A stretch of 64,000 nt of DNA. Origin: Halichondria panicea (Eukaryota; Porifera; Demospongiae; Suberitida; Halichondriidae). Position numbers and translations under genes: made by a program. The stretch spans positions 3,378,978 to 3,442,977 of the forward strand of contig NC_087377.1 of NCBI RefSeq assembly GCF_963675165.1. Reading direction: 5' to 3'. This document shows, piece by piece, positions 55,601 through 64,000 of this stretch (position 1 is the first letter of the stretch; every line of letters begins with the position of its first letter). The notes under the pieces are model-generated. The model did not search any database. It was not told the origin of the DNA and saw only the letters and a program-made list of their open reading frames with translations.

Positions 55601-58600
55601 ATGTGTGGTCCATGCCCTCCAGGGTATCTTGGAGACGGGTCGAAGTGCGCTGGTAAGCTATCACCCTCCAGGAAATTGTTATAGTTATGTAGTAGAGCTA
55701 CATTGTATGTTCTGATTAGCATGCACACCCTGGCAATTTCTATATGTAGTATATAGCTATGTGCATGCTCAGTGTGTGCTGCATGGTTGGCTTTGAGAGT
55801 ATATAATTATACAGTTTCTTACGAGTCGTCATAAAACTACGTATTTAATTATCGTCACCTAATCGTAATTCCTTGTAATGCATTGATCTCCTCAGATATC
55901 GACGAGTGTAATGGTATCCATGGTTGCGCTCAACTGTGTGTCAACCAACCGGGAAGCTTCGAGTGTGCCTGTTACCCTGGTTACGAGCTTGATAGTCTAA
56001 CACAATGTATAGGTAAGTGGATGAGTTATTTCGAAAGCGACCTTTAATTTGATATAGGAATAATTATAATTATGTCCATTTTCATGGTTGCATTGAAATA
56101 GCATTTATGTATAGTAGCTCTTTAAATTAGCAATTACTTTCGGGCCCATGGCCATGCAAATCTATGATTGATATGGAAAACACTACTTGCTTCCTTCAGA
56201 TATTGACGAGTGCTCTTTGCTCAATGGTGGTTGTCATCAGATCTGCAGCAACAGGATTGGAGGGTTTGATTGCAGCTGTGAGGAAGGGTACACCATTAAC
56301 ACTGACAACAGAACATGCCAAGGTATTATGACTATGTACTGCTATCATAAACCTCTTATTTATCTTTGCAAATTTATTTACCCTCTACATTTATTTATAC
56401 ATGCAGTTGACCCAATAGCGATGTGTGATGCTAGTAACAGCTGTGCCCAATCATGTGTGAGATTATCCGGAGTGGAAACATGCGGCTGTCTCCCTGGTTA
56501 CGAACTGGCGTCCAATGGGATGAATTGCACAAGTAAGTTTAGTAAAGCTGTCGAAAAACAACTTTGTGCTTTGGGAACAGATGCTGTCTTTAATGGGATG
56601 TATAGTAATAATTATAAATCGAAGCCATTATTGTACAGACCTATATTTTGGAATGGTATTTTATATATGAGGCTCCCACTGTGATGCACATGAATAAGAG
56701 TTTCCCTCACCACCCTTCACAGATATCAACGAGTGTCAGGAGAATCCATGTGAGCAGATCTGCACTGACATGGAGAGAGATTACGAATGCTCGTGTCGTG
56801 AGGGATACCAGCTGTTGCCTGGGGGGAGATGTACCGGTGAGGGGGTGTTGTGCAACAACAGTTTTTATATATTTATATACAAGTACGATGCTATACAGTA
56901 CCCATAATAAATTATGTATGAATGATGTAATTATGACTCAATATAAATCTCTTTCCTTTACAGATATCAACGAGTGTTTGGTGGCAGCTCTGGACATATT
57001 TGCCCCTGACCTTTGTGAACCCTCTATGTTCTGTGTGAATGTTGAGGGTAACTACAGCTGTGAGTGTCCGGCTGGTACACTACTAGTGGAGGGAGTGTGT
57101 GAAGCTGGTAAGTACACCCAATCCTAATAGACTATATCAGAATGATAGGAGTGTCATATCGGATTCAACTTAATTTTTAAAATCAGTATATATACAGTAA
57201 GAGCTCAGATGACATAATATTTTGTTGTAAATCACATTATCACATCGTACACGCTGTCATACTACATCACACATTCATGCCGTACCAGAAGCTAGTTTCA
57301 GTTACCTATATACAACACACACACAGAGAATGTGCTAACCACCACTGCTGCACTACCAGTGACGACTGTACCTAATGACACTGATACTATTCCTACTGAT
57401 ACTATTCCTAATGCCGTTGTCGTGGAGATCAACGGATTTACTCCTTCCACGGTAATAACTACACAAATTAATATTTTGTACTGAGTCCTTTTCCTCCAGT
57501 TCACTCCTGAGAATCAGAGGCGCTTCAGAGAAGCCACAGCAGATGCTGTCAATGGCTACTGTGAGGAAAATGAGTGTCTCGTAGTATTCCCGGACCCTCA
57601 GGCAAGAGCGAGGTGAATTGATTCATACAGCTACTGTATTAACGACGAAGAATAAAATCACAAGAGAATAATACAGTGGCGTAGGCAGAGGGGGGCTGAC
57701 GGGGCTAGAGCCCCCCCCTTTTGTGTTTCATCAACTCCAAACCAGCTTGAATCACGTTGATCTGTCAATGTATTCTGCACTGCACTGCACTGCATGCGTA
57801 GTTACTAGAATGCTGTCATTCAATGGTTATGTGGGCAGGACCATCTACTGCGCATGTTTACTGCTGATGTTAAGTGATGACCTTTTTTTAGGTAAAATTC
57901 CAAGCTATTCAGCGCCTGCTCTGGCCCTGCTCAATGGATTTGAGCCCTACCCTTCCCAAAATCCTGGCTACGCCACTGTAATACACAAAGTTGCATTAAT
58001 TATGTGACTCAAGCACTGATAGCCTGCCCCCCCCTCCTACACACATGCATACATACACACACACATGCACACACTCTTGTCTCAGGAGGAACACTCTCAC
58101 CGCTGACAACCTCTACATTGCTGACATCACTAGCACTGGAGAGTCTAGAGTCAGCTTCAGCTTGTATGCTCGTTTGGGTGGTGGCATCCTCAGCGGCAGT
58201 GCCTTGGCAATGGCTGTACTGGTGAGAGTCTTTCCTTGCTACGATATAATTATGTGTGGGTGGATTTGAACCTCCCTCTCCTATAGGATCACCGTGACGA
58301 GTACGCAGCCCTAGGCTTTAATGTGGCTAGTGTACAGCTGCCTACGGAATCAACCACCATTCTGACGACCAGCCAGATCATTGGTATAGCGGTGGGGGTT
58401 GTTCTTGGACTAATCTTAATACTGATCCTTCTTCTGATTATTATCACATGGTGAGGCTGCTGTTTTATTATAATAAGTGCATGGATCATATTAAATAGCA
58501 AAAACTCAATATCTATAGTTATAGTAGTAAAGCCTGCATGCATGGGCCCTCTCAATGCACAACTTTATTTGTTGCAATCTTTTATTCAACGTCTAGTCTA

Positions 58601-58815
58601 GTGTGACCACTCTCTCATAATGATTCTTTCCTTGTAGTTGTTGTGTGAAGCATCGATCAGGACAACCCAAGAATGGAGGAGACCTCACCAATGTTGGCAC
58701 TAGCCTTGACATGAAGCCATTACCCCACAAGGGCCTTGAAGAACAAGCCGTGGGACTAGAGTCTGAGGAGAAGGAAGGGGATCTCGACTATGAGAGATAT
58801 AAGACCATTAAATAA
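42035..58815 (+). CDS. Gene 4: second full-length Ig-like/NIDO-AMOP-VWD-EGF-SEA transmembrane protein
   Basis: Exons: 42035-42125, 44868-45671, 45755-45878, 45954-46171, 46348-46665, 49408-50088, 50287-50429, 50544-50867, 51175-51698, 51762-51958, 52663-52865, 52921-53152, 53324-53437, 53495-53740, 54697-54968, 55052-55151, 55497-55652, 55896-56012, 56200-56322, 56407-56532, 56723-56836, 56964-57107, 57327-57451, 57500-57612, 58086-58221, 58287-58450, 58638-58815; 6087 nt, 2028 aa, in frame. Domain order equals gene 2: beta-rich 31-298, Ig-like 299-745, NIDO/AMOP 746-1141, VWD part 1142-1406, beta module 1407-1497, EGF 1498-1790, SEA-like, membrane span near 1946-1968, tail ending DYERYKTIK. 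The Thr/Pro repeat is almost absent (one APT unit). Two Ig exons are fused into one. The tail resembles gene 3 (CCVKHRSGQPK) more than genes 1 and 2. The shared upstream core was not found. Confidence 0.85.
43178..44337. mobile_element. Foldback element with exact 9-bp target duplication (copy 2)
   Basis: This 1160-bp element has ends TAGCCTCAAGACCAGGCCGA and the inverse. GCACTGGAT is duplicated exactly at 43169-43177 and 44338-44346. The interior shares the GTTGTCGAGA and CTTCTGG palindromic units with copy 1, partly in the opposite orientation. A 228-bp open stretch at 43909-44136 has no recognised domain. Fits a Mutator-like nonautonomous element; lies in gene 4 intron 1 (42126-44867), which otherwise shows only short duplications (about 42330-42500 with 42700-42860). 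Confidence 0.75.
46666..49407 (+). other. Gene 4 intron 5 (2.7 kb): hairpins and element fragments
   Basis: It contains a hairpin at about 47169-47297 (arms GAGCAGAAGTTC and GAACTTCTGC), a fragment of the 9-bp-duplication element at about 47400-47610, and a hairpin at 48461-48633 with arms of about 48 bp (GGAGGTACGACAGGCGCGGT on the left). Related segments at about 48030-48110 and 49150-49225 (GGTAATTCAGCA, GAGTGGCTG) recur at about 39990-40040. No gene. Confidence 0.6.
52085..52210 (-). mobile_element. tRNA-derived SINE-like element
   Basis: On the minus strand TGGCTTAGTGG (52194-52204) fits the pol III A box and GGTTCGATTCC (52141-52151) fits the B box with tRNA-like spacing. The acceptor-stem sides do not pair, so it is not a working tRNA. 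A tRNA-unrelated part (GGGGCGTCGCCCGG) follows. It lies in the gene 4 intron before the VWD exon (51959-52662). Confidence 0.65.
52614..52662 (+). repeat. CA microsatellite at a splice acceptor
   Basis: A run of about 24 CA units ends directly at the AG acceptor of the VWD exon. Gene 2 has only a short CA stretch at the same place. Confidence 0.9.
53834..54530 (+). repeat. Direct duplication in gene 4 intron 14
   Basis: Two units (about 53834-54120 and 54220-54530) share GCAGCATGCATGCATGCGAT, AGCCGAGATTAAG, GATTTTGGCTAGGTG and CTTGTCATTTGT. A related piece lies at about 11795-11860. No coding signal. Confidence 0.7.
57674..57978. mobile_element. TIR element with 5-bp target duplication, 305 bp
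   Basis: The ends CAGTGGCGTAGGCAGAG and CTGGCTACGCCACTG are inverted repeats. TAATA is duplicated at 57669-57673 and 57979-57983. Same family as 31265-31841, with the same AATCCTGGCTACG right end. It sits between the SEA-like exons of gene 4. Confidence 0.75.
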
Positions 58816-59180
58816 ACCATTAATTTACAGTATTTTGGTGACACTATAATAGATATAGGTATAGCTGCTGAACTTTTAGCTTTGTTTTGTCTTCTAGACT
58901 TATTATTGTCCATGTCCCCCTGCGGCTCTACTATTAATAAATAAATAGAGCGGGTATAAACGTAATTTTTCATTAGTGCAAACTTTCGTATGAATTCCCA
59001 TTAATTTCTGTTCTATTCGTACAGCTCAGAATAGCGATGTACACATGTAGAAGCTATTGCACATTATAAATTGTTTGTACTGCTTAATTTTCTTATTCAG
59101 AGTCTAATGCCTAAATATCCACCATACGAAAATAACCCGCTATTATAATAATTATGGACACACTGACAGTCAATCGATAT

Positions 59181-59266
59181 CATGAATGATACATGTTTAG
59201 TTAATGATCTTTACATCTCTACATTTACGGGTAATACATTCTAGTTCGATTGCCACTAAAAGCGAT
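59181..59266 (+). promoter_or_regulatory. Gene 5 upstream block
   Basis: The core TTTAGTTAATGATCTTTACA lies at 59196-59215, 71 bp before the start codon, matching the cores of genes 1 and 2 at most positions. The rest of 58816-59180 holds the gene 4 3' flank (TATTTTGGTGACA, AATAAATAAATAG). Confidence 0.6.
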
Positions 59267-61382
59267 ATGGACCTGAGATGGCTCATTCTTTCAACAACTC
59301 TTGTGGCATCTATACAAGGTTTGTCTGTGAGGAGTCAGTGCATTGTGTTTCTATGTGGTATAGAATCTACGTGTATTATATTTGCAGCTCAGTTCGCAGT
59401 ACAACCAGTATCAGTGGTACAGGCCCAAGGGCTGGATGCAGTGTTTGAGTGTCTGTATCCTGGAGCGCAAAGTTACAATTGGGGGCTCAATGGAGAGTTT
59501 CCTACTGAGAATAACTACCCACCTGATGTGACTGTTACCCCATCGTCTGGTGATATCCCAGCAACCCTGACCATCCCAGCCATAGGGCTGTACAACAACA
59601 CTGTGGTGCAGTGTGAGGCAGTAGTTAGAGACGGACGAACGTTCATACCTGAATTATCAGTAAATGCTACCTTGCAAGTACAAGGTACTCACAAACAATA
59701 AATAGCTTGTTTTTCTACCCTGTTCCTCTCAGGTCTTCTTTCAGCTGTCTCCAACCTCCATGCTCAGTCATCAAGCACCAACATCACAATCACCTGGGAT
59801 GCTCCCTTCTCTCTTAACCTCACCACAGCTGAACCAGACATACAATATTGTGTGGATGTGTACGATAGTGCCTCTGGTGTTCTACTACACTCTGAGTGTG
59901 GTATTATTGAGGAACACTACACCTATTCCCTTAGCAACCCCTGCTCGTATATGTTCACAGTGATACCTAGGAGCAATGTAGATGGAGCTCTCAATGGGAC
60001 CACTGTGTTCGGATGTATACAAGATGGTAAGAACGTGAAATTGCACTAGAGTAAGTTTGAGTTGGCTAATTGATTTCAATCACATGCACTCAAATACAGC
60101 ACGGACTCAGAGATTCACAGTGCAGCCAGTGTCAGTGATGCAAGCTGAAGGCTTGGAGACAATATTTGAGTGTTTGTACCCTGGTGCCCTGAGTCACAGT
60201 TGGGGGATCAATGGAATGTACCCAGCTGATGATGCATTTCCACCTGATGTAACTCGTACCCTACCGTCTGGTGATACTCCAGCAACACTGGCCATTCCAG
60301 CCACAGACCAGTACAACAACACTGTGGTGCAGTGTAGGGCTGTGCTCATTGTTGAAAGAAATATGCAGATTGTGCCAACATGTGATGTTCTATTATTAGT
60401 ACAAGGTATTACTAGCAAGTTTTCTAATACGTTGGTTATTTTCAATTGAATACCTTGCATGTTACGTACTAATAGCAGAAAATACCGCATTATTACACTT
60501 CAGGTCGACTGGGTTCAGTTACTGGACTGAGACTGAACATGGTGACCTCTACTTCAATGACTCTCATCTGGGATGCTCCCTTCTCTCTAGACCTCACCAC
60601 AGCTGAGCCAGACATACAGTATTGTGTGGATGTACACAGTGTCCCTGGAGGACAACTGGTGGAGTCAACATGTGACATCATCGACACTAACTACACCTTC
60701 TCTACCAGTGATCAAGACCAGTTAATGTTTACAGTGACACCAAGAAGCAATGTGGAAGGTAGTCTCAATGGAACCTCCAGTGAACTAGTCGGACCTCCTT
60801 TGCAAGGTAATTAAAATGGTATGTGTACCAAGTAGGATAGCCACATGATACTTAATCTTTCCCACCCCTCTCCTCACAGGTAACGGCACGATCACTGACG
60901 GCACACCATCGCCATCTCTTCCTACTATTGAGTCTGCTCAACCACCGTTTATTACGATAGTTGGTGGGTATTAAAATAGGCTAAGCCGCGGCAGACTTAA
61001 CTATATATATACCCATGCATGCAGTGTCTTCCGGTGTGACTGCTGTGGTAGTTCTACTCCTACTCTTAGTCATTGCCATTTTAACCGCTATTGTCATAGT
61101 GAAACGAAAACAAAGGAATCACAAAGGTAAATGTTTATGTTAACTTTTTATAATTTAGGTGATGTTGTTGTATCAGATGGAAGAGTGGATTTATCATCAA
61201 CATTGCCAGGAATTGAGCAGCCTAACGAAGCTCATGCTCCAGTGCTCAATAAGAACATTGCCTATGAGCAGACACGGATACCAAGACACAATGAACACAC
61301 CACCACCATCGTCACGACGGTAGTAGCAACGGAGGATGAGAACATTGAGCCAAGTCATGACTATGAAGAAATATTGCTCTAA
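59267..61382 (+). CDS. Gene 5: Ig-FN3-Ig-FN3 single-pass receptor with YEEI tail
   Basis: Exons: 59267-59318, 59388-59684, 59733-60026, 60100-60405, 60504-60806, 60880-60963, 61025-61126, 61159-61382; 1662 nt, 553 aa, in frame, every junction phase 1. A signal peptide (MDLRWLILSTTLVASIQ) is followed by Ig (FEC, YNW, VVQC), FN3 (ITITWDAPFSLNLTTAEPD), Ig, FN3, a Ser/Pro/Thr stalk, a membrane span (TAVVVLLLLLVIAILTAIVI) and a stop-transfer KRKQRNHK. The tail contains NIAYEQ and ends HDYEEILL. Ig-FN3 receptors act in adhesion and signalling at the cell surface; YEEI is the preferred binding motif of Src-family SH2 domains when phosphorylated. Introns are tiny (32-98 bp). Gene 6 is a broken copy next door. 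A specific ligand cannot be assigned. Confidence 0.85.
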
Positions 61383-61619
61383 ATATCCAAATAGCATTTC
61401 GAAGAGACATGCAATTCAAATCAATAATCACTAGTATGTCACGATGTTGATTTTCAAGTAGATCTGTAAGCACTCACTAGGCAGGTGCGTGTATAAACAA
61501 TTCAAGTCAGTGATATAGCACAACTAGCATGCATGATTCAACACATTTTAAATTATCATAACAATAATTGTGCTCTTGGGTGGTCTGTTGGGGTTTGGTG
61601 TATATGTACACTTGCAGAC

Positions 61620-61701
61620 AGGCTCACTGAATGTTACTTGTTTGGTTAATGATCTTTATGTGCCACAAATGTGCATGCCTACTGTAACTATAGCTATTGA
61701 G
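61620..61701 (+). promoter_or_regulatory. Gene 6 upstream block
   Basis: TTTGGTTAATGATCTTTATG at 61641-61660 lies 61 bp before the start codon and differs at few positions from the gene 5 core. The gap 61383-61619 shows nothing else. Confidence 0.5.
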
Positions 61702-62600
61702 ATGGAACTGAGATGGCTCTTTCTATCAACAGCTCTTGTATCTATAGAAGGTTGGTTTGTGTTGAGTCAGTAGATTGTATTTCTGTCTATGCATGGTATT
61801 ATAATTATGTTTGCAGCTCAGTTCACAGTACAACCAGTGTCAGTGGTACAAGCCCAGGGGATAGATGCGGTGTTTGAGTGTCGGTATCCTGGAGCAGCAC
61901 ATCACAATTAGAGGATCAATGGAGAGTTTCCTACTGAGGATAACTACCCACTAGATGTGACTGTTACCCTATCGTCTGGTGATATCCCAGCAACACTGAC
62001 CATCCCAGCCACAGCACAGTATAACAACACTGTTGTGCAGTGTGAGGCAGTCGTTGTAGCCGGACGAGTGTTCATACCTGAATTATCAGAAAATGCTACC
62101 TTGCAAGTACAAGGTATAGTCACAAACATTACATTAATAGCTTGTTTTGTACCCGGTTCCTCTCAGGTCCTCTTTCAGCTGTCTCCAACCTTCATACTCA
62201 GTCATCAAGTACCAACATCACAATCACCTGGGATGCCCCCTTCTCTCTTAACCTCACCACAGCTGAACCTGTAGTTTTACTCCTACTCTTAGTCATTGCC
62301 ATTTTAACAGCTGTTGTCATAGTGAAACGAAAACTAAGGAACCATAAAGGTAAACTGTTGACAATTTTGTTTATTATATTTACTATTTCTCTTTAATTTA
62401 GATGATGTTGTTGTATCAGATGGAAGATTGGATTGGTCATCAACATTGCCAGGAATTGAGTAGCCTAACGAAGCTCGTGCTCTAGTGCTCAATAAGAACA
62501 TTGCTTATGAGCAGACACGGATACCAAGACACAATGAACACACCACCACCATTGTCACCAGGGCAATAATAATGAGCCTAGTCATGAGTACGTATTAGTT
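61702..62600 (+). pseudogene. Gene 6: broken, internally deleted copy of gene 5
   Basis: Exons: 61702-61750 (signal peptide MELRWLFLSTALVSIE), 61817-62113 (Ig), 62167-62349 (first third of FN3 joined to the membrane span), 62402 to about 62600 (tail). The Ig core Trp codon TGG is TAG at 61909-61911. A second TAG lies at 62461-62463 in the tail where gene 5 has CAG. The FN3-membrane junction near 62270 keeps the frame, so the deletion (rest of FN3, Ig2, FN3-2, stalk) may predate the nonsense changes. Confidence 0.85.
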
Positions 62601-62735
62601 ATTGCCCAGCCAGAGTGCAACATGCCATATATTGCACTGGATGACATAATGCCCTCGGGGCCTGCGGTCCTCGGACATTATATTGCTCCAGTGCAATATA
62701 TGGCATGTTGCACGAGGGCGCCTGCAATAACTAAC
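62597..62735. repeat. Palindrome with GC-rich loop
   Basis: The inner arms, about 62615-62641 and 62687-62713 (CCAGTGCAATATATGGCATG on the right), are reverse complements, with outer pairing GTTATTGC with GCAATAAC. The loop has GGGGCCTGCGGTCCTCGG. A partial copy is at about 62996-63072. Confidence 0.7.
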
Positions 62736-64000
62736 TTGTTGCCCAATGACGTTAAACTCGTCTGACTGGTCATATAAACCGTCATAAAAGACATGTGTTT
62801 TGAAGGAATTTAGTGTATTCATTAGTTTTGCTGAATTCCATAGTAAATTTTTTAGGTTTTCTTCCCACTATAGTAGTTGTAAAGGTAGTAGCCTATAAAA
62901 GGGACCAACTGAGTATAGGGTGGGATGGTGGGGCATAAGTCCCAAATGGATATCTCTTAAAGAAATGTACTACATATACACACATGCATATAATCCAGTG
63001 CATTATGCCATATAATGCAGTGCAATATATGGTAGCCATGGCAGTGATGCAACATGCCATATACTGAGCACTGGATTGCTTTGATCTGCCCACTCACTGG
63101 GAAACAAGAAGAAGTATTACCTCAGGGACATTTTTAGAACGATTGAACATCACTTCACATCGATTAATGTGGCAACATAAACCACATCTCGCCCTCCAAC
63201 CATAGTATAACTATAACATAAAGGTCAATTTAGTACCCTATTATTCTCAATTATGCTAGTTGCTAGAAGTTATTATTATTAGAACTATTATTCCAAAAAT
63301 TATGCTAGCATAATTTTCCAAGCGAGGGCTTCAATCCATAATCACTCTGTTGTCTACGACCTCAGTATCTCTCCTCCACCTCTGAGCTCTCAATGACAAA
63401 CAGTTTAGCGATATCTTTAGCTTGAGTCGTAGCTTGATTGGGTAGTCATCGTCCTTACACAACTTTTTGCGACCATTATCATAGAACACAGAGAACTTGA
63501 TCGGACATATCATTCTCAACGACAAAAGGAAAGAGGAATTAATGTTTAGTTGCATGCATGGGAAGAAGCCAATAGACGAGCTAAATGTATTACTGTCTGA
63601 TTATAATAATTATCAGACGTGGTGGAGGCCAACTGCATGGCCACTGCATGCATGTGCCGTTTGTTATGCCTCTACATACAAGAGTGTATAATTATCATAA
63701 ATGCTGCCACCAGCGCAAAAAAGTGCCCATGCATACAACTATAATTATGTCGATAGCTAATGTGGTGATATGAATGGTATTCACAGATATGTCTATCCAG
63801 GAGTACATTAATGGTCTACCTGTTTAATAGCTAGCTGTACATGCAATTGTTGCATGTCAGTATCTAGAAAATCAAGTCTGACCTTATAAAACCAGTTGTC
63901 AACAAGAAGTATACTCATTTTTAAAATTATCGAGATTTGCATTTACACCTGAACCTTTAACCTTAAAACAGTTGTCAACAAGAAGTAGTAATATAGTGTT
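62736..64000. other. Unassigned right end
   Basis: It contains a partial palindrome copy (62996-63072). On the minus strand 63331-63555 is open and reads protein-like (KFSVFYDNGRKKLCKDDDYP), with a second frame continuing as KDIAKLFVIESSEVEERY, which could be a frameshifted exon relic of an unknown gene. No other gene seen. Confidence 0.35.

Noticed and set aside
1..64000. CRISPR arrays, bacterial operons, viral genes or ribosomal RNA
   Set aside because: No regularly spaced repeats, no ribosome-binding-site gene chains, and no polymerase, capsid or rRNA-like sequence was seen. All supported genes are intron-rich animal-type genes.

Overview
The window is eukaryotic, animal-type DNA: AT-rich, with multi-exon genes, GT-AG introns, transposon remnants and long low-complexity introns. 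Protein architecture (signal peptide, Thr-rich repeats, Ig-like modules, NIDO-AMOP-VWD, EGF, SEA-like module, one membrane span) and very short introns point to a sponge. A demosponge such as Amphimedon queenslandica is my best guess; this is inference and no search was run. All recognisable genes lie on the + strand.

Layout. 1-946: a dispersed repeat and an orphan, broken last exon of the family. 1324-10326: gene 1, a short family member (13 exons, 989 aa) with Ig-like, SEA-like, membrane and tail parts only. 10632-34398: gene 2, the full form (28 exons, 2074 aa), a MUC4-like NIDO-AMOP-VWD-EGF-SEA protein fused behind an Ig-like ectodomain. 34784-38092: gene 3, a pseudogene with a lost start codon, a frameshift and nonsense codons. 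38093-42034: repeats plus relic exons of at least one further copy. 42035-58815: gene 4, a second full form (27 exons, 2028 aa). 59267-61382: gene 5, an Ig-FN3-Ig-FN3 single-pass receptor (8 exons, 553 aa) whose tail ends in a YEEI motif. 61702-62600: gene 6, a broken and internally deleted copy of gene 5. 62600-64000: palindromes and unassigned sequence.

The three intact long-family models (genes 1, 2 and 4) and gene 5 each close in frame across every predicted junction, which is strong internal support. Most junctions in the extracellular part are phase 1, so whole modules can be lost without breaking the frame; gene 1 appears to be such a deletion of 16 exons. The array shows birth and death (three working long-family genes, one pseudogene, several relics) and divergence concentrated in Tyr/Asn-rich loops. 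A shared upstream block precedes genes 1, 2, 3, 5 and 6, suggesting the MUC4-like proteins and the Ig/FN3 receptors are expressed together. The most interesting reading is a tandem cluster of variable cell-surface adhesion or recognition proteins beside a putative signalling receptor. A role in self/non-self recognition or microbe sensing is speculation from architecture only.
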